Assembly (NCBI RefSeq): GCF_039543505.1
Contig: NZ_BAABJW010000002.1
Location: forward strand, 372,001-436,000
From: Litoribaculum gwangyangense
GTDB lineage: Bacteria; Bacteroidota; Bacteroidia; Flavobacteriales; Flavobacteriaceae
Length of the DNA: 64,000 nucleotides
Reading direction: 5' to 3'
Made by a program: the position numbers and the translations under genes. Below are positions 1 through 8,265 of the stretch, one piece after another (the stretch's first letter is position 1; each line of letters begins with the position of its first letter). The notes beneath the pieces are model-generated. The model had not been told where the DNA came from. It saw only the letters and a list, made by a program, of their open reading frames with translations, and searched no databases.

Positions 1-94
1 CATCCGAAGCCTCTTGTAATACTCTTGCATTAAATTGCAACCAACTAATTTCCCTATTTACATAACTATTGCCGTTAGTTTCTGTTTTTATCAT
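1..94 (-). CDS. ppk1: Polyphosphate kinase 1, N-terminal fragment
   Basis: The first 31 codons of a gene that runs off the left edge. The start codon is the ATG complementary to 92-94. Translation gives a short variable leader, then NREISWLQFNARVLQEASD, which matches the conserved N-terminal opening of PPK1 (E/R-x-S-W-L-x-F-N-x-R-V-L-x-E-A). PPK1 makes inorganic polyphosphate from ATP at the inner membrane. It lies 106 nt downstream of sixA on the same strand, so the two may be co-transcribed. Identification rests on the N-terminal motif only, because the catalytic histidine domain is outside the window. Confidence 0.85.
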   Translation of the reverse strand, partial: MIKTETNGNSYVNREISWLQFNARVLQEASD

Positions 95-200
95 TTAATA
101 TTCTTAAAATGTAATTACTAAACAAATATATTCTATTTAGGCTTAAATATCGACTAGAATTTGATAAGTAATTATGAAATTTAATGATTCCATATAGATG

Positions 201-686
201 CTATTTCAAATTTCTGGGAAATGTTGTTTTTAAAGTTTTTCCTTTTTTTAAATCTTTCCAACTACTTATATCAAATTCGATAATAACAACACCACAGGTG
301 GGTACGTTGTCTATAAAAATATCACCATAACTATTAACAAAAGCTGTGATGGCATGATTATGACCAAACAGCATCAGATTATTGACTTTACTATCACAGT
401 TTTTAACAACTCTAATGAAGTCGTTACCTGAAAAATCATACAAGTCATGGTTTAGATGAAAAATATGCTCCTTTATATTTAAGTTTTTTAAAAATATTTT
501 AGCAGTTGTTAAAGCCCTATTCGCATCGCTAGATAAAACCAAATCTAAAGCTATATCATCGCCTTTCAAAACTTTTGAAATTAAGTTAGCATCATCCAAC
601 CCTCGTTTGTTAAGAGGTCTTTCATGGTCAGAAACATTGTGTTCCCATGAAGATTTTGCGTGTCTGACAATTACAATTTTTTTCAT
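201..686 (-). CDS. sixA: SixA-type histidine phosphatase
   Basis: A 161-aa cytoplasmic protein of the histidine phosphatase (phosphoglycerate-mutase-like) superfamily. The RHA catalytic motif sits at residues 8-10 with His9 as the predicted phospho-acceptor. S52-S53 with R57-A58 form the second phosphate-binding motif, and the second active-site His is in GHNH (108-111). The length matches SixA, which in E. coli removes phosphate from histidine phosphotransfer proteins. In flavobacteria the real substrate is not established. It precedes ppk1 on the same strand, suggesting a phosphate or polyphosphate link. Three phased TCGATAAAA repeats begin 6 nt upstream of the start codon. Confidence 0.85.
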   Translation of the reverse strand: MKKIVIVRHAKSSWEHNVSDHERPLNKRGLDDANLISKVLKGDDIALDLVLSSDANRALTTAKIFLKNLNIKEHIFHLNHDLYDFSGNDFIRVVKNCDSKVNNLMLFGHNHAITAFVNSYGDIFIDNVPTCGVVIIEFDISSWKDLKKGKTLKTTFPRNLK

Positions 687-1138
687 AAAATTCGATAAAA
701 TGTAATTTTTATCGATAAAAAGTTGTTTTTGTCGATAAAATGTAATTTATTTGTTAGTTAAAATTAGTGAAAAATAGTGATTGAGTAATTAAAAAATATA
801 ATGAACATGAAATTTAGGGGTGAAATTATATAGAAACTGATGTCGCCAAAAAACAATATTATAACGATAAAAAACAAAATGAAAGCCTTTAATCGAATTT
901 ATAAGTGCTTTACCATTTATTTTTGAAGTACAAGGGGAGTATTGTTTATTTTGTTTTACCTACTTAAAATTAAAAATTATGACCCCAAATCTAATTGCAA
1001 ATATTAATAGAGTGTTAGCTCTTTATAATTACTCCCTCAAGGTTTTTCCCTCAAAAGCTTTATTTTTTTTAACGTTTTAAATGAATTTTTCTGGCTGTTA
1101 AAGGTCATAAGTGTCTATTTATATTAATTCTAAAAATT
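687..1138. other. Intergenic region between sixA and the adhesin operon
   Basis: This 452-bp AT-rich region separates divergent transcription units. It holds the TCGATAAAA triplet on the sixA side. A perfect TAnnTTTG element (TATTTTTG, 918-925) faces the adhesin operon, with no clear -33 TTG. A 33-codon open frame (979-1080) has no supporting signal. I see no structured RNA or tRNA here. If 918-925 is the promoter, the 5' leader of the operon is about 210 nt. Confidence 0.45.
692..748. repeat. Three TCGATAAAA repeats phased at 20 bp, upstream of sixA
   Basis: TCGATAAAA occurs at 692-700, 712-720 and 732-740, exactly 20 bp apart, about two helical turns. The first and third copies extend to TCGATAAAATGTAATTT. 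The middle copy lies within the palindrome TTTTTATCGATAAAAA. A similar triplet occurs at 14047-14102. The phasing and position upstream of sixA suggest a protein-binding site. This is inference, and no regulator is identified. Confidence 0.5.
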
Positions 1139-1681
1139 ATGAAACCAATTTTTATATTATTTATTGTCATTTTATCTACTTCATCTTTTAATGAAAAATT
1201 AAACAGTGCTGTCAACCAAGTAGATTGTAGTGCCACACTTTCAGTCGAAAAAGATCGACATGTGAAGTCCATATATGGTTCTGAAGGGGTTACTTTTATT
1301 TTAGAATTAGTTAATGAATCTTCAAATAATACTACATATTCTATTAGTACAAGAAAAGTGAAAGGAGATTGTGGCAATATGAATTACAATCCATCTAAAA
1401 CCTTAAATAATTCAAATGTTGATTTAAATATATCTATTGACACAGATAATTTTATTGAAAATTCAAATAAAACAGGAGTCTCCAATAAAAAGGATTCTAA
1501 AAAAGAAATAGAACTTCAAGCTGGTGAGTCTAGAAAATTTGAAGTAAAAATATATGCCCCAAAAAATACACCTCATTTTTCCTGGGGATGCATTGATATA
1601 ATTGCTGAATCTAAAGATTGTAAAGCAAGCTCGGTGAAAACAACTTTAAGTGTTTATGTACCAGATCCAAGTGAAAAATAA
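1139..1681 (+). CDS. Small secreted protein of unknown function heading the adhesin operon
   Basis: A 180-aa protein with an N-terminal hydrophobic stretch (residues 4-15) typical of a signal peptide, so probably exported. The mature part has four cysteines (30, 78, 151, 161) and strand-like alternation. The segment ELQAGESRKFEVKIYAP resembles the extracellular beta-sandwich (Ig-like or NEW3-like) modules of surface proteins; this is a fold impression, not a family hit. A serine/asparagine/lysine-rich linker covers about 90-125. The gene is 42 nt upstream of the giant adhesin on the same strand, so it is likely the first gene of that operon. I do not recognise the family. Confidence 0.65.
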   Translation: MKPIFILFIVILSTSSFNEKLNSAVNQVDCSATLSVEKDRHVKSIYGSEGVTFILELVNESSNNTTYSISTRKVKGDCGNMNYNPSKTLNNSNVDLNISIDTDNFIENSNKTGVSNKKDSKKEIELQAGESRKFEVKIYAPKNTPHFSWGCIDIIAESKDCKASSVKTTLSVYVPDPSEK

Positions 1682-1723
1682 TTAAAACGGTTTTAAGATT
1701 TATTTATACTTAAACAGAATTTT

Positions 1724-4700
1724 ATGAAAAAAGATTTACTATATAAAGAAAATTATACTTTACAAATATTAAAATTTGTAACTGTTTTTATTTTTCTATT
1801 CTCTTTAAATAATGTCTTGGGCCAAGAAATTATTGTGAATAAATATGCTGTTGAAAATTCAACACAATGTAATCAATTTGATATTACCCTTGAGATTATT
1901 GGTAATCCACCTGCTCAACCTCAAGAGGTTGTATTGGTTATAGATAGATCTGGTAGTATGGATGATGGCCCAAGTCCAACACCAATAGAGTATGCGCAAG
2001 ATGCTGCCATTGAGTTTGTGAACAATTTCTTTTTACCTGCGAACAATCCTACTGGTTTAAACAAAATAGCTATTGTAAGTTTTGCTAATGGTGCAACCAC
2101 AGATTTGCAGTTAACTGCTGACGATGGAAATGATGCTAATTTAGTTAATAATGGTAGATTGCAAGCTATTACAACTATTAATGCCATAGCTACAGGAGGA
2201 CCTACTAATACCGAAGCAGGAATAATTGCCGCTGATCAAGTATTAACTAATAACGGAACATTTGATTGTGTTACCAATAGAAGTATCATTCTTTTATCTG
2301 ATGGTGTACCAAACCGAAGAGTTGGAGGCGCTGATTGTAGTTCTACTACTACAGTAACCCCATGTCAAACCGAAGCGATACAAGCTGCTATTGACGCACA
2401 AACCACGATAGTTTCAGGTACCAATTACAATCAAAGTATCTTTACAATTGGACTTATTGGTGCAATTAGCGGAACAGAAGAAACAATTGCAATAAATACC
2501 TTATCCCAAATTCAGAATGCCGGAGCTTACATAACAGAAAACAATGCCAATTTATCTGGTATTTATGATGATATTCTAAATCAATTAGCGCCTGCTGCTA
2601 CCCAATTACCTGGTCAAGCTCTAGTTGAAGATATCATTGAAAATGGATTTACTCTTGTTAATGGGTCAATTAATGCGAGTAAAGGAACGGCTTCTCTAGT
2701 GGGGCAAACTGTTTCTTGGTTCTTGGATACGGTAAGAAATGAAACGGTAACCCTAAACTACACCATTCAAGCTAATGCTAATTCATGTGGTACAAATCCT
2801 TCTGGAACATCAAGAATTAATTATGAAGATTCTTCTTGCAATACTACATTCATAGATTTTAATAATCCTAATATATGTGTGCCTTGCCCAGAAATCAATC
2901 CAGTAATTTCTCAAGCAGATTGTGATTCAATTGAATATTCTACAACTTTTGATTCTGGTGACTGTGGTAATGCAACATCTAACATATTTTCGTGGGAATT
3001 TTTCTTAGAAGGTGTTTCAATAGGCACTGCATCTTCACAGAATGGAATATTTAACTATACAGGTACAGATCCACTTTTAGGAAATGTAACTGCTGAATTG
3101 ACTTATGATGGCCAATATGGAACTTGTACGCAGCCGAGTGTAACAGAAACTTCAAATATTTTATTAATTGAAGCTACTGAATGTGATGTATTTGTTTCTG
3201 GTTGTCCTACCCCCATTTCGGAATGTTCAGATACCGACTTAGGAAGTAATGTTACATGGACGCCTCCTCAATTTTCATTTGCATGTTGTAGTGCAGTAAC
3301 GGGAGACGATTTTTCTTTTTATGTAGAATTTGACCTTCCAGAAAGCTCAAATAACTGTTGGTCTTATAATGGTGTACAGCGCATAGGAAGTAATAACCTA
3401 AGGCTATTTCAATCAAATGGAAATTCTAGTTTCGTTCTTGCCCCATTACAATATTTTGATAATACCAATGGTACACCCATAAACATGGAACTTATTGTGC
3501 CAAGTGGAGTTTTTGATTGGACATTGGAAGTTCTGGATGGTTCAAATGTAGTCTATACGCAAACTGTAACGGGTATATCAAGTTCTGGTTTACGAACAAT
3601 AACAATACCTAATACGGTTCCAAATGGTGCATATAATTTAAATTATATCTTTGATGATAATGGTACTGGACTGGGTGCTAATGACCATATCGAGGTAGAC
3701 AGAATATATTACAACGCAACACTTTTAGATGCTGCCTGTACTGGAGGTATTAATTTCGTAGTTACTTCTACACATAATCCTGGAGACTTCTTTGATGCTA
3801 ATCAAACCACCCAAGTTACTTATACTGCTACTTATACACCTGCTAATGGTGATCCTGTGATTTTAACTTGTGATTTTGATGTTACAGTGGACAAAGTAGA
3901 TTTATCGGAATCTGTAGGGGCGCATGAAGATGTAACTTGCGATGGTGATAATGATGGTTCCATAACGGTGTTGGCTTCAGGTGGAACACCACCATATACT
4001 TATAGTTTAGATAATGTAGACTTTAGTAATACTACTGGGGTTTTTACAGGCTTGAGTCAAGGTAATTACAACATTTATGTTAAAGATGATAATGATTGCA
4101 TAGATCCTTCACCATTAACAATAACAATTGATTTACTGAATACGCAAGACCCTACCATAACGGCTCCAAGCACAATCGATGTCGAGGGTTGTAATGAAAA
4201 TGATATCACGGAATTAAATTCTAGATACCCATACAGTAATACAGAATCTGCCGATATAAAAGATACTTTTATTGATGTTGCAAATGGATACAATGCCACA
4301 GATGATGATGTTTCTACTATAGCTAGCATCACTTACATTGATATCTTAACACCAGATACTTCATGCCCATCCGAAGTTACTAGAACTTTTACTATCACTG
4401 ATATTTGTGGAAATACTGCAACAGCTATTCAAACTATTTCCATTGATGATATTACTGCACCAATAATTAATAACAGTCCTGGAGATTTGGATGTTACTTT
4501 AGAGTGCTCTAATCTTACTGGTATAGCTAATGCAAATACTTTATCGCCCACAGCTACTGATAATTGTTCTACAGCTACAATCAATCTAATAAGTGATACA
4601 ACCACAGTTGATCCCAATTGCCCAAATGCATATGTACATGTTCATGTATGGAATTTTACTGATGAGTGCGGAAACACTAGTGCTAATTTTACTCAAACCA

Positions 4701-7312
4701 TTACCGTAGTAGACAATACTCCACCAATAATAAACACCGAAGCAAGCAACATTACTGTTGAATGTGATGGTGACAATTCTGCTGAACTAATAGCTTGGTT
4801 GGATTCGAATGGTGGAGCTAATGCAACTGATAATTGTTCCTCAGTCACTTGGTCAAATGATTATTCTGGCTTAAATCTAGCTTGTGGTGCTACAGGAAGT
4901 GGTGTAGTAACTTTTATTGCTACAGATGCTTGTGGTAATACTAATTCAACTTCTGCAACTTTTACTGTTGTAGACACAACTCCTCCTAGCATAAATGGCG
5001 TACCTGCTGATACTAGTGTTAATTGTTCTAGTGTTCCAACTGCTCCCAATGTAAGCGCAACAGATGCTTGTAGTACAAACCCGTTAACAGTTACATTTAC
5101 TGAAACAACTTCGCCTGGTAGTTGTGCTGGAAATTACACTGTAGTTAGAACATGGTCTGCTACAGATGAGTGCGGTAATATCGCAAATGAAACACAAACC
5201 ATTACCGTGGTGGACACCACAGCACCTGTTATTGACAATACCCCTGGAGATCTGGACGCTACTTTAGAATGTTCCGATGCTGCTGGTATTAGTGCCGCTT
5301 TAACCTTAGCACCAACTGCTACAGATGATTGTAGCACTCCTGCCATCACTTTGGTAAGCGATGATACCACTGTAGATCCTACTTGTCCAAATGCCTATAC
5401 GCAAGTACGGGTATGGAACTTTACTGATGGTTGTAATACCAGTGCCAACTTTACACAAACCATTACCGTGATAGATACTACGGCTCCGGTTATTGATTTA
5501 CCTGCAAATGTATCGGCTGAATGTAGTGATGACTTGTCACCAATTGCATTTGGAACAGCTACTGCAACTGATAATTGTGATCCTAATCCAGTAGTAACAT
5601 TTACTGATGTGAGAACAGATGGTCCCTGCGTAGGAACATATACAATAACCAGAACTTGGACGGCAACTGATGCTTGTGGAAATGTAGCTTCAGCTAACCA
5701 GATAATTTCAACTTCTGATACTACAGCGCCAACTTTCGACCAAACAACACTACCAGGAAATCTAGTGGTAGAATGTGATGGTGTACCTGAGCCTGAAGTT
5801 TTAACAGCTACTGATAATTGTGGTATTGCTCTGGTTACCGTTGAAGATGTTAGAACGAATGGTAATTGTGATTATAATTATACCATAACGCGAACTTATA
5901 CAGCAACCGATGAATGTGGTTTAACAAACACGCATGTTCAAACGATAACTGTACAAGATACAACACCTCCAGCATTTGTAGAAGTACTACCTAATGCTAA
6001 TATAGTTGTAGAATGTGATGCTATACCCAATGCTGAAACATTAACAGCTATTGATAATTGTGGTTCTGCAACGGTTACAGTAAGCGATACTAGAACAGAT
6101 GGTAATTGTCCAAATTCGTACATTTTATCTCGCACTTGGACTGCAACTGATGAATGTGGTTTAACTACAACTTACACTCAAAATATTATAGTACAAGATA
6201 CAACAGCACCTACATTTGATCAGACACTTCCCAGAGATGTTACTGTCGAATGTGATGATATTCCTGCTGTTACAACAATAACAGCATCAGATAATTGTGG
6301 ACCAGCTACGGTTACTGTAAATGATGTAATAACTAATGGCAATTGCCCTTCAAATTATTTCATCGCCCGAACTTGGGTAGCTACTGATGAGTGTGGATTA
6401 ACAACAACACATTCACAAATCATAACTGTTCAAGACACAACAGCTCCTGTGCCTAAAACAGATTATGAGGAAACATTAGATGTAAGTTGTACGGATATTC
6501 CTGATGCTCCACAATTAGAATTTGAAGACAATTGTTCAACAAACCTTACAGTGGTGTTTAATGAGGTAAATACCTTCAATGAAACCGTATTTGAAGATTA
6601 TCAAATCATTAGAACTTGGACGGTTAGAGATGAGTGTAACAACGAAGCTGTTTACACACAAACCTTAAATGTTACTCTTGATGAAGTATTTTCGGAAATA
6701 GTAGCTGAAGACAGATGTTTTGATGAAGGTATTGTTAACTTAAATGATATCATTTCTGGAACATTAAATACTAATGGTACATGGGAATTATTAGAGGGCA
6801 ACCCTGATGCCACACTTAACGGTAGTATTTTTGACCCCACTAAACTTAAACTTAGTGAGGACTTCTTACCAGATGACGGCGGTATTGACTATCGATTCCG
6901 ATATACGACAACAAACGAGGGTTGTATTAGTATAACTGAGGTTGTCATGAATATTCATGCAGATTGTGTGGTGCTACCTTGTGGTGAAAATGACATTGTC
7001 ATATCAAAAGCAATTACACCTAATGGAGATGGATACAACGACACTTTTGATATTGCAGGTATCGACTTATGTGGTTTCGTGGCTGAAGTGAAGATATTCA
7101 ATCGTTGGGGTGCCTTGGTTTATGAATCTGATAATTACACCTTAGGAAGTATTGAGACTTCTGGAGCTAGAGGTGATTGGGATGGTTCATCACCTAGATC
7201 AGCAGTAGGTACAGCAGGTAAATTACCAAACGGAACCTATTATTATATCATCAAATTAAGAAATAGTGGATTGAGTCCTTTAACGGGCCCTGTTTACTTA
7301 GGAACCAAATAA
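1724..7312 (+). CDS. Giant secreted adhesin: VWA, SprB repeat, HYR-like repeats, T9SS type B sorting domain
   Basis: An 1862-aa surface protein. A signal peptide ends near residue 33 (VLG-Q). A von Willebrand factor A domain follows (about 68-275) with a MIDAS motif D74-x-S76-x-S78. A cysteine-rich middle region comes next, then one SprB-type repeat (about 734-795), then a run of HYR-like Ig repeats of about 75-90 aa up to about 1655. Nine boundaries of the type D-T-T-A-P can be counted. The last ~105 residues, from AITPNGDGYNDTF (about 1762), match the CHU_C/type B C-terminal domain that targets proteins to the type IX secretion system. Order and partners (SprF and OmpA genes downstream) resemble the Flavobacterium johnsoniae sprB locus, but the protein is far shorter than SprB and has a VWA head. 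The MIDAS suggests metal-dependent adhesion. Confidence 0.88.
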   Translation: MKKDLLYKENYTLQILKFVTVFIFLFSLNNVLGQEIIVNKYAVENSTQCNQFDITLEIIGNPPAQPQEVVLVIDRSGSMDDGPSPTPIEYAQDAAIEFVNNFFLPANNPTGLNKIAIVSFANGATTDLQLTADDGNDANLVNNGRLQAITTINAIATGGPTNTEAGIIAADQVLTNNGTFDCVTNRSIILLSDGVPNRRVGGADCSSTTTVTPCQTEAIQAAIDAQTTIVSGTNYNQSIFTIGLIGAISGTEETIAINTLSQIQNAGAYITENNANLSGIYDDILNQLAPAATQLPGQALVEDIIENGFTLVNGSINASKGTASLVGQTVSWFLDTVRNETVTLNYTIQANANSCGTNPSGTSRINYEDSSCNTTFIDFNNPNICVPCPEINPVISQADCDSIEYSTTFDSGDCGNATSNIFSWEFFLEGVSIGTASSQNGIFNYTGTDPLLGNVTAELTYDGQYGTCTQPSVTETSNILLIEATECDVFVSGCPTPISECSDTDLGSNVTWTPPQFSFACCSAVTGDDFSFYVEFDLPESSNNCWSYNGVQRIGSNNLRLFQSNGNSSFVLAPLQYFDNTNGTPINMELIVPSGVFDWTLEVLDGSNVVYTQTVTGISSSGLRTITIPNTVPNGAYNLNYIFDDNGTGLGANDHIEVDRIYYNATLLDAACTGGINFVVTSTHNPGDFFDANQTTQVTYTATYTPANGDPVILTCDFDVTVDKVDLSESVGAHEDVTCDGDNDGSITVLASGGTPPYTYSLDNVDFSNTTGVFTGLSQGNYNIYVKDDNDCIDPSPLTITIDLLNTQDPTITAPSTIDVEGCNENDITELNSRYPYSNTESADIKDTFIDVANGYNATDDDVSTIASITYIDILTPDTSCPSEVTRTFTITDICGNTATAIQTISIDDITAPIINNSPGDLDVTLECSNLTGIANANTLSPTATDNCSTATINLISDTTTVDPNCPNAYVHVHVWNFTDECGNTSANFTQTITVVDNTPPIINTEASNITVECDGDNSAELIAWLDSNGGANATDNCSSVTWSNDYSGLNLACGATGSGVVTFIATDACGNTNSTSATFTVVDTTPPSINGVPADTSVNCSSVPTAPNVSATDACSTNPLTVTFTETTSPGSCAGNYTVVRTWSATDECGNIANETQTITVVDTTAPVIDNTPGDLDATLECSDAAGISAALTLAPTATDDCSTPAITLVSDDTTVDPTCPNAYTQVRVWNFTDGCNTSANFTQTITVIDTTAPVIDLPANVSAECSDDLSPIAFGTATATDNCDPNPVVTFTDVRTDGPCVGTYTITRTWTATDACGNVASANQIISTSDTTAPTFDQTTLPGNLVVECDGVPEPEVLTATDNCGIALVTVEDVRTNGNCDYNYTITRTYTATDECGLTNTHVQTITVQDTTPPAFVEVLPNANIVVECDAIPNAETLTAIDNCGSATVTVSDTRTDGNCPNSYILSRTWTATDECGLTTTYTQNIIVQDTTAPTFDQTLPRDVTVECDDIPAVTTITASDNCGPATVTVNDVITNGNCPSNYFIARTWVATDECGLTTTHSQIITVQDTTAPVPKTDYEETLDVSCTDIPDAPQLEFEDNCSTNLTVVFNEVNTFNETVFEDYQIIRTWTVRDECNNEAVYTQTLNVTLDEVFSEIVAEDRCFDEGIVNLNDIISGTLNTNGTWELLEGNPDATLNGSIFDPTKLKLSEDFLPDDGGIDYRFRYTTTNEGCISITEVVMNIHADCVVLPCGENDIVISKAITPNGDGYNDTFDIAGIDLCGFVAEVKIFNRWGALVYESDNYTLGSIETSGARGDWDGSSPRSAVGTAGKLPNGTYYYIIKLRNSGLSPLTGPVYLGTK

Positions 7313-7323
7313 ACCTTTAACCT

Positions 7324-8253
7324 ATGAAGTTTATAAAACATAATATAATAGCTATAGCGTTGTTTATCTGTACGGTTGGAGTTGCACAACAATTACCGCA
7401 ATTTACTCAGTACATGTACAACACCATCTCAATAAATCCTGCTTATGCAGGTAGTAGAGAGGCTCTAAGCATTGTTGGGTTACATAGAAGCCAATGGGTT
7501 GGTTTTAAAGGTGGTCCCATAACACAAACACTTTCAATCCATACACCCCTTAGGAATGACAGAATCGGGCTGGGATTGTCTTTTATTGAAGATGATTTAG
7601 GGCCACAAAATTTCTCGTATTTATATGCAGATTTTTCATATGCCATTCCAACAGGTACTAATGGTAAACTGGCGTTTGGATTAAAAGGAGGTTTTACACA
7701 ATTTAGTTTTGATGCTGATTTTCGTCTGGATCAAGCGAATATTAACGATCCTTTAATTTTTGGAATCGAAGATAGATGGACACCTAATGTCGGAGCTGGA
7801 ATTTACTGGAGTACAGATAGAATTTACGCTGGTTTATCCGCACCTAGAATTTTAAATAACGATTTTAGTAATAAAAATAATGATTTTGAAGCTTTAGAAC
7901 GTATTAGTTACTATTTCACTATTGGAGGCGTCATAGATTTAAGCAAGTCTATAAAATTTAAGCCTGCTGGACTAATTAAAGCGACTAATGGTGCGCCTAT
8001 TTCATATGACTTAACAGCTAACTTTTTATTTAATGAAAAATTCTGGTTAGGGGGTTCATATAGAATCAATGAACAAACTGCAGCCATCGGTGGTATAGCA
8101 GATTTCCAAATATCTCGACAATTACGTATTGGTTACGCCTATGAAAAACCTATTTCAGAAATTGCAGATTATACGACAGGAACCCACGAAATTTTACTGA
8201 TTTATGAGTTTAAATTCTTAAGTTCTAAATTAAAATCACCTAGATATTTCTAA
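7324..8253 (+). CDS. PorP/SprF family type IX secretion system outer-membrane protein
   Basis: A 309-aa protein with a signal peptide (cleavage near GVAQ, residues 19-22). The family opening QLPQFTQYMYNTISINPAYA is followed by GSREALSIVGLHRSQWVGF, the hallmark of PorP/SprF proteins. The rest is alternating beta-strand sequence of an outer-membrane barrel. SprF of F. johnsoniae is needed for surface display of SprB, and homologues are usually encoded next to a cognate type B CTD adhesin. Here the gene starts 11 nt after the adhesin stop and is followed 12 nt later by an OmpA gene, so it is clearly part of the operon. Confidence 0.92.
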   Translation: MKFIKHNIIAIALFICTVGVAQQLPQFTQYMYNTISINPAYAGSREALSIVGLHRSQWVGFKGGPITQTLSIHTPLRNDRIGLGLSFIEDDLGPQNFSYLYADFSYAIPTGTNGKLAFGLKGGFTQFSFDADFRLDQANINDPLIFGIEDRWTPNVGAGIYWSTDRIYAGLSAPRILNNDFSNKNNDFEALERISYYFTIGGVIDLSKSIKFKPAGLIKATNGAPISYDLTANFLFNEKFWLGGSYRINEQTAAIGGIADFQISRQLRIGYAYEKPISEIADYTTGTHEILLIYEFKFLSSKLKSPRYF

Positions 8254-8265
8254 TATAATTTATCG

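Noticed and set aside
979..1080. 33-codon open frame in the leader of the adhesin operon
   Set aside because: No promoter, start-site signal or recognisable sequence, and its length is expected by chance in AT-rich DNA. A leader peptide role cannot be supported.
1724..7312. Recently acquired island for the first adhesin
   Set aside because: Its base composition and codon use look like the neighbours and it sits in a typical sprB-like gene order. I see no integrase, direct repeats or tRNA target.
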